Positions 1-5,195 of a stretch of 5,197 nt of DNA are shown here, piece after piece. Under the pieces are notes generated by a model. It was not told where the DNA came from. It ran no database searches and saw nothing but the letters and a program-made list of their open reading frames with translations. The DNA is from Rhizobacter sp. (GTDB taxonomy: Bacteria; Pseudomonadota; Gammaproteobacteria; Burkholderiales; Burkholderiaceae). The stretch covers positions 1 to 5,197 of the forward strand of contig JACMKW010000014.1 of assembly GCA_014379885.1 (NCBI GenBank), written 5' to 3'. Numbering within the stretch: the first letter of the stretch is position 1; the number at the start of each line of letters is the position of its first letter. The position numbers were made by a program, and so were the translations under genes.

Positions 1-120
1 CGGTTTATCCTGAGCTTGTCGAAGGGCGGGAATGACGGCGTTTTTGCGGGCGTCCCATCGAATCTCTACGGCAGGCACGGCCCGCGCGGCGACGCCCTTT
101 GCGGCTTCGCGCTGACTCAT
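1..120 (-). CDS. Possible small or partial ORF downstream of sixA (unrecognised)
   Basis: An ATG at 120-118 opens a frame of 40 codons with no stop before the window edge, so the 3' end is not visible. It begins MSQREAAKGVAARAVPAVE. A plausible ribosome binding site, GGGGA at 132-128, lies 7 nt before the ATG. It starts 47 nt after the sixA stop on the same strand, so it could be the last gene of the operon. I do not recognise the protein. Against it: the last dozen or so residues (about AVIPALRQAQDKP) are exactly what the dispersed repeat at 3-37 encodes in this frame, so the reading frame may simply run through repeat DNA, or an older gene may have been interrupted by it. Start and reality are both uncertain. 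Confidence 0.3.
   Translation of the reverse strand, partial: MSQREAAKGVAARAVPAVEIRWDARKNAVIPALRQAQDKP
3..37. repeat. Composite dispersed repeat (CTTCGACAAGCTCAGG plus half of an ATTCCCGC element)
   Basis: On the minus strand, positions 37-26 read CGTCATTCCCGC, which is the left half of the common palindromic repeat seen intact at 4641-4660. It is followed directly by CCTTCGACAAGCTCAGGA (26-9). Both pieces are familiar as short dispersed intergenic repeats in Burkholderiales and Xanthomonadales genomes; that identification is from general knowledge, not a search. The junction suggests one repeat inserted into, or recombined with, the other. The element could continue past the left edge. Confidence 0.55.
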
Positions 121-144
121 TCAATTTTCCCCGGACAGCAGGGC

Positions 145-175
145 GCCTTTGCGGGAATAACGCAGCGTCAAAGGC
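145..175 (-). other. Imperfect stem-loop overlapping the sixA stop codon
   Basis: GCCTTTG at 145-151 is the exact reverse complement of CAAAGGC at 169-175, a 7-bp stem with a 17-nt loop that includes the sixA stop (170-168). In the transcript it would form right at the end of sixA. No U-run follows it, so it is not a classical intrinsic terminator. It could be a weak attenuator or mRNA-end stabiliser, or chance. Confidence 0.25.
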
Positions 176-629
176 AGTCGGGCGACTGCACCGCCTGCAA
201 CACCACCTGGTTGCCACTGTCACGCTCGCGGCTGCGCAGCCACCAGACCGCGCCTTTCTTGATCACCCACTCTTGCGCCACCTCGCCCAGCAGCAGGGCC
301 GCCACCTGGCCCAGCGTGGGTTGGTGGCCCACCACCAGCACCGGTTCGCTGGCCTCCGGCCAGCGTGTCACGCTGAGCAACGCGGTGACCGAGGCCTCGG
401 GTGCGAGGAGTTGCACGGTCTTGAAGTGCCGGTCCAGCGCCTTGGCAGTTTGCTGTGTGCGCAGAGCCGGGCTGACCAGGATGCGCGTGGAATGGGCCAT
501 GCGCTGGTTCAACCACTCGCCCATGCGCTGAGCCTGCCGTTCGCCCTTGGGTGTGAGCGCACGTTCGAGGTCGGTCTGGCCCTCGCGCGGCAAGTGGGCT
601 TCGGCGTGGCGCCACAAGATCAAGTCCAT
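168..629 (-). CDS. sixA: SixA-type phosphohistidine phosphatase (histidine phosphatase superfamily)
   Basis: The 153-residue protein matches the size of SixA. It has the branch-2-free, minimal histidine-phosphatase layout: RHAEA at residues 7-11, with His8 as the phospho-accepting nucleophile (same position as in E. coli SixA), SPALRTQQTA at 53-62 with Arg57 as a phosphate-pocket residue, and VGHQPT at 100-105 with His102 as the second catalytic histidine. SixA removes phosphate from phosphohistidine in proteins; in E. coli it acts on NPr of the nitrogen PTS. It is cytoplasmic, with no signal peptide. The open frame extends upstream to 752, but ATG at 629 is chosen because the family begins a few residues before RHA and because it overlaps the ppk1 stop as TGATG. 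There is no Shine-Dalgarno sequence (upstream bases read GCGCTACATGTG), so translation is probably coupled to ppk1. The natural substrate here is unknown. Confidence 0.9.
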   Translation of the reverse strand: MDLILWRHAEAHLPREGQTDLERALTPKGERQAQRMGEWLNQRMAHSTRILVSPALRTQQTAKALDRHFKTVQLLAPEASVTALLSVTRWPEASEPVLVVGHQPTLGQVAALLLGEVAQEWVIKKGAVWWLRSRERDSGNQVVLQAVQSPDCL

Positions 630-2671
630 CACATGTAGCGCTGCATCAGCGCTTGTTGGGCACTCGGGCCTTCGGTGCTCACACGCAAGTAGCTGCCGTC
701 GGCACGCAGATCCCATGCATCTTGTTTGTCGTGCAGATACGGCACCAGGCATTCGTCGATCACCCGCTGGCGCAGCGTGGCGTCGCGCACCGGCCAGGCC
801 ACTTCGATGCGGCGGAACATGTTGCGGCTCATCCAGTCGGCGCTGGATAGAAACAGCGCTTCGTCATCCTCACTGGGCCCCCAGCGAAAGTACAGCACGC
901 GCGAATGCTCCAGCAATCGCCCCACCACCGAGCGCACACGAATGCGGTCGGTCAAGCCCGCGATGCCCGGTGGCAGCATGCAGGCCCCACGCACGATGAG
1001 GTCGATGTCGGCACCGGCCTGACCGGCGCTGATGAGTGCGTCGATGAGAGGGATGTCGGTAAGCGCATTGATCTTGGCCACGATGCGGGCGGGCTTGCCA
1101 GCACGTGCCGCTTCCGTCACCAGTTCCACATGCTTGAGCATCTGCTTGTGCAACGTGAACGGCGCCTGCAGCAATTGGCGCAGCGGGCGCGTCTTGCCCA
1201 GGCTGGCGAGCTGCTGGAACACCGCATCGGCATCGGAGGTGAGGTCGGGGTTGGCGGTGAGGTAGCCCACGTCGGTGTAGAGCCGCGCGGTCTTGGGGTT
1301 GTAGTTGCCGGTGGACAGGTGGCCATAGCGCCTGAGCCGGCCGTCTTCGCGCCGTGTGACCAGCAGCAGCTTGGCGTGGGTCTTCAGGCCCACGATGCCG
1401 TACACCACCTGCGCACCCACCGCTTCGAGCCGCTCGGCCCAATTGATGTTGGCTTCTTCGTCGAAGCGCGCCTTCAACTCCACCACAGCCATCACTTCCT
1501 TGCCTCGGCGCGCGGCTTCGATCAGCAAATCCATCAGCGGCGATTCGCTGCCGGTGCGGTAGATGGTCTGCTTGATGGCGAGCACGTCGGGGTCGTCCAC
1601 CGCCTCACGCAGGAACTGCACCACCGGCTCGAAAGATTCGTATGGGTGGTGCATGAGAATGTCGCCCGCACGCAGCCGCTCGAAGATCGACTCGTCACGC
1701 GACAGCCCTGCCGGCCAAGGCGCATCGTGCGGCTTGAAGCGCAACTGCGGCGCATCGGCCGTGTCGATCAGCGCATTCAGGCGCACCAGGTTCACCGGCC
1801 CGTTCACGTGGTACAGCGCAGCGGCGGGCAAGGCGAACTGCGTCAGCAAGAACTCCGACAGCTCGGGCGGGCAGGTGTTGACCACCTCCAGGCGAATGGC
1901 CTGGCCGAAATGCCGAGTGGTCAACCCCGAGCGCAGCGCCTGGCGCAGGTTGACCACGTCTTCTTCGTCCACCGCCAGGTCGGAGTCGCGCGTCAGCCGG
2001 AACTGCGAGAACGCCTCCACCTCGCGCCCCGGAAACAGCTCGGCCAGGTGCGCTCGGATCACGCTCGTCAGCAGCACGAAGGCCTGGCCCCCGTTGGCCA
2101 GGTGATCAGGCAGGCGAATCACCCGCGGCAGCACGCGTGGCACCTTGACGATGGCAATGGTGTTCTCACGCCCAAAGGCATCTTGCCCACTGAGGCGCGC
2201 AATGAAGTTGAGCGACTTGTTGGCCACCTGCGGAAACGGGTGCGAGGGGTCCAGCCCCACCGGCACCAGCAGCGGGCGCACCTGGCGGTGAAAGAACTGC
2301 TCGACCCAATGCCGCTGCGCTTGGTTGCGGTCGGAGTGGTTGAGGATCTGTATGCCTTCGCGCTGCAGAGCCGGCATCACTTCGTCATTGAAAGCACGGT
2401 ACTGGTCGTCGATCAGGGTATGGGCTTCGGCCGCAACGGTCTCCAGATCGCGGTTTGACACCCCGGCTCCGGGTTGACGAGCGGCTTCGATGTAGTCGGC
2501 AAACCGCACCTCGAAGAACTCGTCCATGTTGGACGAGACGATGCAGATGTAACGCAGGCGCTCCAGCAGCGGCACGTCGTCTCGCCGGGCCTGCGCGAGC
2601 ACGCGGCGGTTGAACTCCAGAATTGAGCTTTCGCGGTTAAGTAATGCTGGATTGCGGGCAGCCTGAGTCAT
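629..2671 (-). CDS. ppk1: Polyphosphate kinase 1
   Basis: This enzyme reversibly polymerises the gamma-phosphate of ATP into inorganic polyphosphate. At 680 residues it is full length (E. coli PPK has 688). The four-domain plan is visible: N domain (about 1-105) with SSNMDEFFEVR, where Asn48 corresponds to the nucleotide-binding Asn; head domain (about 106-315); C1 domain with YRTGSES (Arg372), ELKARFDE (Arg402) and GLKTHAKL, in which His432 is the autophosphorylated histidine (E. coli His435); and C2 domain with LLEHSRV, His589 (E. coli His592), and LSSADWMSRNM at 609-619. All key residues are offset by a constant three positions from E. coli, so no internal indel is suspected between them. 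The ATG overlaps the glycosyltransferase stop by 4 nt (ATGA), and the upstream bases (AAACTGGTTTC) contain no good ribosome binding site, implying coupling. PPK1 genes are often under PhoB control. The identification is very secure. Confidence 0.98.
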   Translation of the reverse strand: MTQAARNPALLNRESSILEFNRRVLAQARRDDVPLLERLRYICIVSSNMDEFFEVRFADYIEAARQPGAGVSNRDLETVAAEAHTLIDDQYRAFNDEVMPALQREGIQILNHSDRNQAQRHWVEQFFHRQVRPLLVPVGLDPSHPFPQVANKSLNFIARLSGQDAFGRENTIAIVKVPRVLPRVIRLPDHLANGGQAFVLLTSVIRAHLAELFPGREVEAFSQFRLTRDSDLAVDEEDVVNLRQALRSGLTTRHFGQAIRLEVVNTCPPELSEFLLTQFALPAAALYHVNGPVNLVRLNALIDTADAPQLRFKPHDAPWPAGLSRDESIFERLRAGDILMHHPYESFEPVVQFLREAVDDPDVLAIKQTIYRTGSESPLMDLLIEAARRGKEVMAVVELKARFDEEANINWAERLEAVGAQVVYGIVGLKTHAKLLLVTRREDGRLRRYGHLSTGNYNPKTARLYTDVGYLTANPDLTSDADAVFQQLASLGKTRPLRQLLQAPFTLHKQMLKHVELVTEAARAGKPARIVAKINALTDIPLIDALISAGQAGADIDLIVRGACMLPPGIAGLTDRIRVRSVVGRLLEHSRVLYFRWGPSEDDEALFLSSADWMSRNMFRRIEVAWPVRDATLRQRVIDECLVPYLHDKQDAWDLRADGSYLRVSTEGPSAQQALMQRYM

Positions 2672-3735
2672 GAAACCAGTTTATGAAGCTTTTGCGACTT
2701 TTTTGTGACGCTCGTCATCTCTGTATGACAGACCGGCACCAAGTACTCTATGAACTGCCGGCAGACCTCGGCCCAGTCGAACTGCAGGGCACGCCGCCGT
2801 GCCGCACTGCGCGGTATGTCAAGCGCACGCAAGGCGGCAACGCGCAGATCGTCGTGCAACACGCCGCCATCGTCGGCGTTGTGCTGCGGTGCCACCACAT
2901 CCAGTGGGCCCGGCACCGGGTAGGCGGCCACTGGCGTGCCGCAGGCCATGGCTTCCAGCATCACCAGGCCAAAGGTTTCCGAGCAACTGGGAAAAACGAA
3001 CACGTCGGCGGCGCTGTAGATGTTGACCAACTCGTGGCGCGGCACCACGCCTCGCCAGTGCACCTGCGGATACTCGCGCCGCAAGCGATGCTCCAGCGGG
3101 CCGACGCCATAGACCACCTTGGAGCCGGGCAAGTCGAGCTTCAAAAACGCATCGAGGTTTTTTTCGTAGCTCACCCGGCCCACATACAGGAACACCGGCC
3201 GCGGCAGCCCCAGGTCGGCGCCTTCCTGGGGTTGGAACAAGCTCAGGTCGACGCCATGCGACCAGGCTTTGAGGGGCGTGAACCCGTAATTCTTCAAGAT
3301 GCCCAGCATGCCCTCGCTGGGCACCATGATCCCGCTCGACTTGGCGTGGAAGCGGCGAAACCAGGCGTAACCCCAGCGCTCTGGCAGGTGCAGGGCACGC
3401 GCCAAAATCTCCGGGAAGCGGGTGTGAAACGCCGTGGTGAAGGCCCAGCCTCGGCGCAGGCAGTGCGCCCGCGCGGCCGAACCCAGCGGGCCTTCGGTAG
3501 CGATGTGAACGGCATCTGGCTTGGCCTCATCGAGCATGGCAGCCACTTTTTTACCGGGGCGCCAAGCCAGTTCGATCTCGCGGTAGCCGGGGCAGGGAAA
3601 GCGCTTGAACCCCGAGGGCTCGACCAGCATCACCTCGTGGCCGCGGGCGACCAAACCCTGTTGCAGCTCGACCAGCGTGGTCACCACGCCATTGACCTGC
3701 GGCTTCCAGGCGTCGGTGACGAGTGCGATCTTCAT
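2668..3735 (-). CDS. GT4-type glycosyltransferase, candidate glycolipid (Agt-like) or mannosyl transferase
   Basis: The 355-residue protein has the GT-B fold signatures of family GT4. The N-terminal acceptor domain starts MKIALVTDAWKPQVNGVVTT, with the NGVV loop at 15-18. FHTRFPE lies at 104-109 and the SHGVDLSLF hinge at 159-167. The donor domain shows YVGRVSYEKNLDAF (184-197), in which Arg187 and Lys192 fit the usual phosphate-contacting positions, and the E-x7-E motif SETFGLVMLEAMACGTPV with Glu253 and Glu261. No signal peptide or membrane span is seen, so it is probably cytoplasmic or peripheral at the inner membrane. This subfamily includes GDP-mannose-dependent alpha-mannosyltransferases and the diacylglycerol glycosyltransferases of phosphate-starved bacteria. 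The neighbouring phosphoesterase favours the lipid role, but donor and acceptor cannot be read from sequence. ATG at 3735 is backed by GGGAGGT 6 nt upstream and overlaps the upstream stop as ATGA. The last ~23 residues form a Lys/Ser/Thr-rich tail beyond the usual family end. Confidence 0.9.
   Translation of the reverse strand: MKIALVTDAWKPQVNGVVTTLVELQQGLVARGHEVMLVEPSGFKRFPCPGYREIELAWRPGKKVAAMLDEAKPDAVHIATEGPLGSAARAHCLRRGWAFTTAFHTRFPEILARALHLPERWGYAWFRRFHAKSSGIMVPSEGMLGILKNYGFTPLKAWSHGVDLSLFQPQEGADLGLPRPVFLYVGRVSYEKNLDAFLKLDLPGSKVVYGVGPLEHRLRREYPQVHWRGVVPRHELVNIYSAADVFVFPSCSETFGLVMLEAMACGTPVAAYPVPGPLDVVAPQHNADDGGVLHDDLRVAALRALDIPRSAARRRALQFDWAEVCRQFIEYLVPVCHTEMTSVTKKSQKLHKLVS
2704..2731 (-). 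promoter_or_regulatory. Cluster of PhoB half-site-like motifs inside the glycosyltransferase 3' end, before ppk1
   Basis: On the minus strand CTGTCATA (2731-2724) equals a consensus PhoB half-site, and CGTCACA (2710-2704) is a second similar motif; CGTCAT also occurs on the plus strand at 2713-2718. A relatively AT-rich stretch follows, with CATAAA at 2685-2680 as a possible -10, just before the ppk1 ATG at 2671. The two same-strand motifs are about 20 bp apart rather than the 11 bp of a classical Pho box, so this is only a weak candidate for an internal phosphate-responsive ppk1 promoter. Confidence 0.22.
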
Positions 3736-4592
3736 GCCAGTACCTCCCGGGTGGCGACGGCCACATGGTGCCGCTCGCGCATCACCGCTGCCCAGTCAAT
3801 GATTTCCAGGCGGCCATCGGCGTGTTCGGCCAACGCGGTGAGGCTTTCCACCCAATCGCCATCGTTGGCGTAGACGATGCCGTCTATCTCACGCAACTCA
3901 GCGTGGTGGATGTGGCCGCAGACAACACCTTGAGCGCCCCGGCGCCGAGCTTCCTTTGCCACCGCGTTCTCGAAGTCACCAATGAAGTTGACCGCGCGCT
4001 TGACCTTGAGCTTGAGGTACTTGGACAGGCTCCAGTACGGCAAGCCCATGCGCGCGCGCAGCGAGTTGAGGTGGCGGTTGAGCTTGAGCGTGAACTCGTA
4101 GGCCGAGTCGCCCACGTGGGCCAGCCACTTGGCGCACTGGATCACGCCGTCGAAGTAATCGCCGTGGGTGATCCACAGCTTGCGGCCATCGGCGGTCAGG
4201 TGGGTCCATTCTTCGGCCACGTCGATTCCGCCAAAGTTGTGCCCCACGTAGCGGCGCGCAAACTCATCGTGGTTGCCGGGAATGAAGATCACCCGCGTGC
4301 CTTTGCGCGACTTGCGCAAGAGCTTTTGCACCACGTCGTTGTGAGCTTGAGGCCAGTACCAGCTGCGGCGCAGTTGCCAGCCGTCAACGATGTCGCCGAC
4401 GAGGAACAGGTGCTCGCACTCGGTGTGCTTGAGGAAATCGAGCAATGCGCTCGCCTGGCAACCGGGGGTGCCTAGGTGCAGGTCGGAGATCCACAGGCTG
4501 CGGTAGTGGCGCTTGTGCTCCTTGGGCGCGTCGTCGCTCGCTGGGCTGCCTGGGTCAGTCCATGCTTGCAGGAAGGCGGCTTCGCTTTGCAT
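3732..4592 (-). CDS. LpxH/PlcP-like calcineurin-type metallophosphoesterase
   Basis: The 286-residue protein carries every metal-binding motif of the calcineurin-like phosphoesterases: SDLHLG (Asp37, His39), VGDIVDG (Asp67), PGNHDE (Asn107, His108), THGD (His143) and CGHIHHA (His227, His229). Between residues 148 and 218 is a basic, helical insertion (KYLKLKVKRAVNF and neighbours) of the kind that forms the lipid-binding cap in LpxH. That places it in the UDP-2,3-diacylglucosamine diphosphatase family, but it is longer than LpxH (about 240) and sits beside a GT4 glycosyltransferase, which matches PlcP, the phospholipase C of phosphate-starvation lipid remodelling that releases diacylglycerol from phospholipids. 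LpxH-type activity in lipid A synthesis remains the alternative. The first ~28 residues are a non-conserved leader. ATG 4592 is the only sensible start, since no ATG, GTG or TTG follows before the core, yet it has no Shine-Dalgarno sequence. It is the first gene of the operon. Confidence 0.9.
   Translation of the reverse strand: MQSEAAFLQAWTDPGSPASDDAPKEHKRHYRSLWISDLHLGTPGCQASALLDFLKHTECEHLFLVGDIVDGWQLRRSWYWPQAHNDVVQKLLRKSRKGTRVIFIPGNHDEFARRYVGHNFGGIDVAEEWTHLTADGRKLWITHGDYFDGVIQCAKWLAHVGDSAYEFTLKLNRHLNSLRARMGLPYWSLSKYLKLKVKRAVNFIGDFENAVAKEARRRGAQGVVCGHIHHAELREIDGIVYANDGDWVESLTALAEHADGRLEIIDWAAVMRERHHVAVATREVLA
3742..3748 (-). promoter_or_regulatory. Strong ribosome binding site of the glycosyltransferase gene
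   Basis: GGGAGGT on the minus strand lies 6 nt before the ATG at 3735 and inside the last codons of the phosphoesterase gene. It is the only strong Shine-Dalgarno sequence in the operon and fixes the glycosyltransferase start. It suggests that this gene can be translated independently of its upstream neighbour. Confidence 0.8.
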
Positions 4593-4613
4593 GGGAGTAC
4601 ATGGTCTTTGCTT

Positions 4614-4635
4614 GGTGTGACGTGGGTGTGACGTG
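4614..4635 (-). promoter_or_regulatory. Exact 11-bp tandem repeat, candidate Pho box of the operon
   Basis: On the minus strand CACGTCACACC occurs twice back to back (4635-4625 and 4624-4614). PhoB boxes are two 7-bp direct repeats (consensus CTGTCAT) at an 11-bp period, helix-phased, with GTCA as the most constant core. Here CGTCACA repeats at exactly 11 bp. It ends 21 nt before the phosphoesterase ATG, where a Pho box replacing the -35 would fall, with CATGTA (4603-4598) as a weak -10. The match to the half-site consensus is partial (CG in place of TG), so binding by another regulator, or chance duplication, is possible. Confidence 0.4.
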
Positions 4636-4640
4636 CCGTT

Positions 4641-4660
4641 ATTCCCGCGAAAGCGGGAAT
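4641..4660. repeat. Short palindromic dispersed repeat (ATTCCCGC-GAAA-GCGGGAAT)
   Basis: ATTCCCGC (4641-4648) and GCGGGAAT (4653-4660) form a perfect 8-bp stem around a GAAA tetraloop. One minus-strand frame of the surrounding bases gives SWIPAFAG, the peptide signature of a very widespread short repeat in beta- and gammaproteobacteria. It sits immediately upstream of the candidate Pho box. The family identification is from memory. Confidence 0.75.
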
Positions 4661-4769
4661 CCAGGATGGCTCGCGTGCCACCGACCACGCGGCTCGCACA
4701 ACACCGACCGCTCAGGCTGAGGTATCGAAGCCTTGTTCCGCTTTCGCGTGGGTCTTGCTCACTGCGTGA

Positions 4770-4798
4770 GGCCGCGCCGGGAGTTCGGCCCGGCGGCC
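4770..4798. repeat. GC-rich inverted repeat
   Basis: GCCGGG (4776-4781) pairs with CCCGGC (4789-4794), and GGCC (4770-4773) pairs with GGCC (4795-4798), leaving a 2-nt bulge and a 7-nt loop. It is the first of the closely spaced hairpins and directly precedes the 14-bp palindrome. Confidence 0.6.
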
Positions 4799-4800
4799 GA

Positions 4801-4832
4801 CTCCCTTTCTTTGTGTCGACAAAGAAAGGGAG
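4801..4832. repeat. Perfect 14-bp hairpin with a GTCG loop
   Basis: CTCCCTTTCTTTGT (4801-4814) is the exact reverse complement of ACAAAGAAAGGGAG (4819-4832), separated by GTCG. This is the strongest inverted repeat in the window. There is no T-run after it on either strand, so it is not a canonical intrinsic terminator, although the stem could still stop or stabilise transcripts. Sequences reading FFVSTKK around such a stem recur between genes in Comamonadaceae, as far as I recall, which points to a dispersed element. Confidence 0.75.
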
Positions 4833-4850
4833 CAAAGTTCGCGAAGCGGG

Positions 4851-4888
4851 GGTGCGCTCACTTGGCGCAGCCAAGTCAGGCGCACACC
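4851..4888. repeat. Two-tier inverted repeat
   Basis: An inner perfect stem ACTTGGC (4860-4866) / GCCAAGT (4870-4876) with a GCA loop is enclosed by GTGCGC (4852-4857) / GCGCAC (4880-4885). The unpaired bases between the tiers are TC on one side and CAG on the other. The result is a long, nearly continuous hairpin. Confidence 0.6.
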
Positions 4889-4908
4889 AAAGCGACCCTG
4901 CCGACTCG

Positions 4909-4927
4909 GCCCTCGCGTAGCGAGGGC
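4909..4927. repeat. Perfect 8-bp hairpin, GTA loop
   Basis: GCCCTCGC (4909-4916) pairs exactly with GCGAGGGC (4920-4927). It belongs to the same run of hairpins and has no associated gene. Confidence 0.6.
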
Positions 4928-4945
4928 TGCCTTGCGCTGCTCGGT

Positions 4946-5047
4946 CTTTGCGGGTCGGGCAGAACTCACTACGCGGCCTGCGGCCGCTGCGCTCTAACAG
5001 CCGCCCGAAGTCAGTTGTTGATGCGCGCTGTCGCGCGCCCCGCAAAG
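4946..5047. repeat. Long-range inverted repeat enclosing smaller hairpins
   Basis: CTTTGCGGG (4946-4954) is the exact reverse complement of CCCGCAAAG (5039-5047). Between them lie GCGGCC/GGCCGC (4973-4978 / 4982-4987, 3-nt loop) and GCGCG/CGCGC (5023-5027 / 5032-5036). Together they could fold as a branched structure of about 100 nt. A 10-bp direct repeat, TGCGCTGCTC, flanks it at 4933-4942 and 5051-5060. Confidence 0.45.
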
Positions 5048-5083
5048 CCCTGCGCTGCTCAGCTCGTCCGAAGGGGGAGCGAT

Positions 5084-5144
5084 TCGGCTCGCTTCGCATC
5101 GCACCACGCGCGCGCATCGCCTGTGGCGATGCGCAGCGAGCCGA
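5084..5144. repeat. Nested inverted repeat with a perfect 10-bp inner stem
   Basis: The inner stem GCGCATCGCC (5112-5121) / GGCGATGCGC (5125-5134) with a TGT loop is perfect. It is enclosed by TCGGCTCGCT (5084-5093) / AGCGAGCCGA (5135-5144), also perfect over 10 bp; the right arms are contiguous while the left arms are 18 bp apart. It is the last large structure of the hairpin-rich tract. Confidence 0.6.
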
Positions 5145-5183
5145 GTGGCAGAGAAATCGCAGCACGCGTTCGGCGTGTCCACA

Positions 5184-5195
5184 GCACTGCAGTGC
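5184..5195. repeat. 12-bp perfect palindrome at the right edge
   Basis: GCACTGCAGTGC is self-complementary without a loop, the form of an operator for a dimeric regulator. No gene can be assigned to it because the window ends two bases later. Confidence 0.3.

Noticed and set aside
630..752. N-terminal extension of sixA to 194 residues
   Set aside because: It would overlap the end of ppk1 by about 120 bases and put 41 extra residues before the RHA motif; SixA proteins start directly before it.
905..2458. 517-codon plus-strand open frame
   Set aside because: It is wholly antisense to ppk1, whose catalytic residues are all intact; the translation is rich in His/Gln/Arg/Val with no domain, as expected of a GC-rich shadow frame.
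2683..3873. 396-codon plus-strand open frame
   Set aside because: It is antisense to the glycosyltransferase and has no recognisable motif; a shadow of the real gene.
3723..4475. 250-codon plus-strand open frame
   Set aside because: It lies opposite the metallophosphoesterase, which has every metal-binding motif, and has the same shadow composition.
4801..4832. 14-bp hairpin as a Rho-independent terminator
   Set aside because: Neither strand has a T-run after the stem, and no upstream gene is visible for it to terminate.
4765..5150. CRISPR array or integron attC cluster
   Set aside because: The hairpins differ in sequence and spacing; there is no regular repeat-spacer pattern and no attC-type paired core sites.
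4593..5165. N-terminal extension of the metallophosphoesterase frame to 477 residues
   Set aside because: The extra 191 residues are translated from the candidate promoter, the ATTCCCGC repeat and the hairpin tract; the family begins near the SDLHLG core, so ATG 4592 is preferred.
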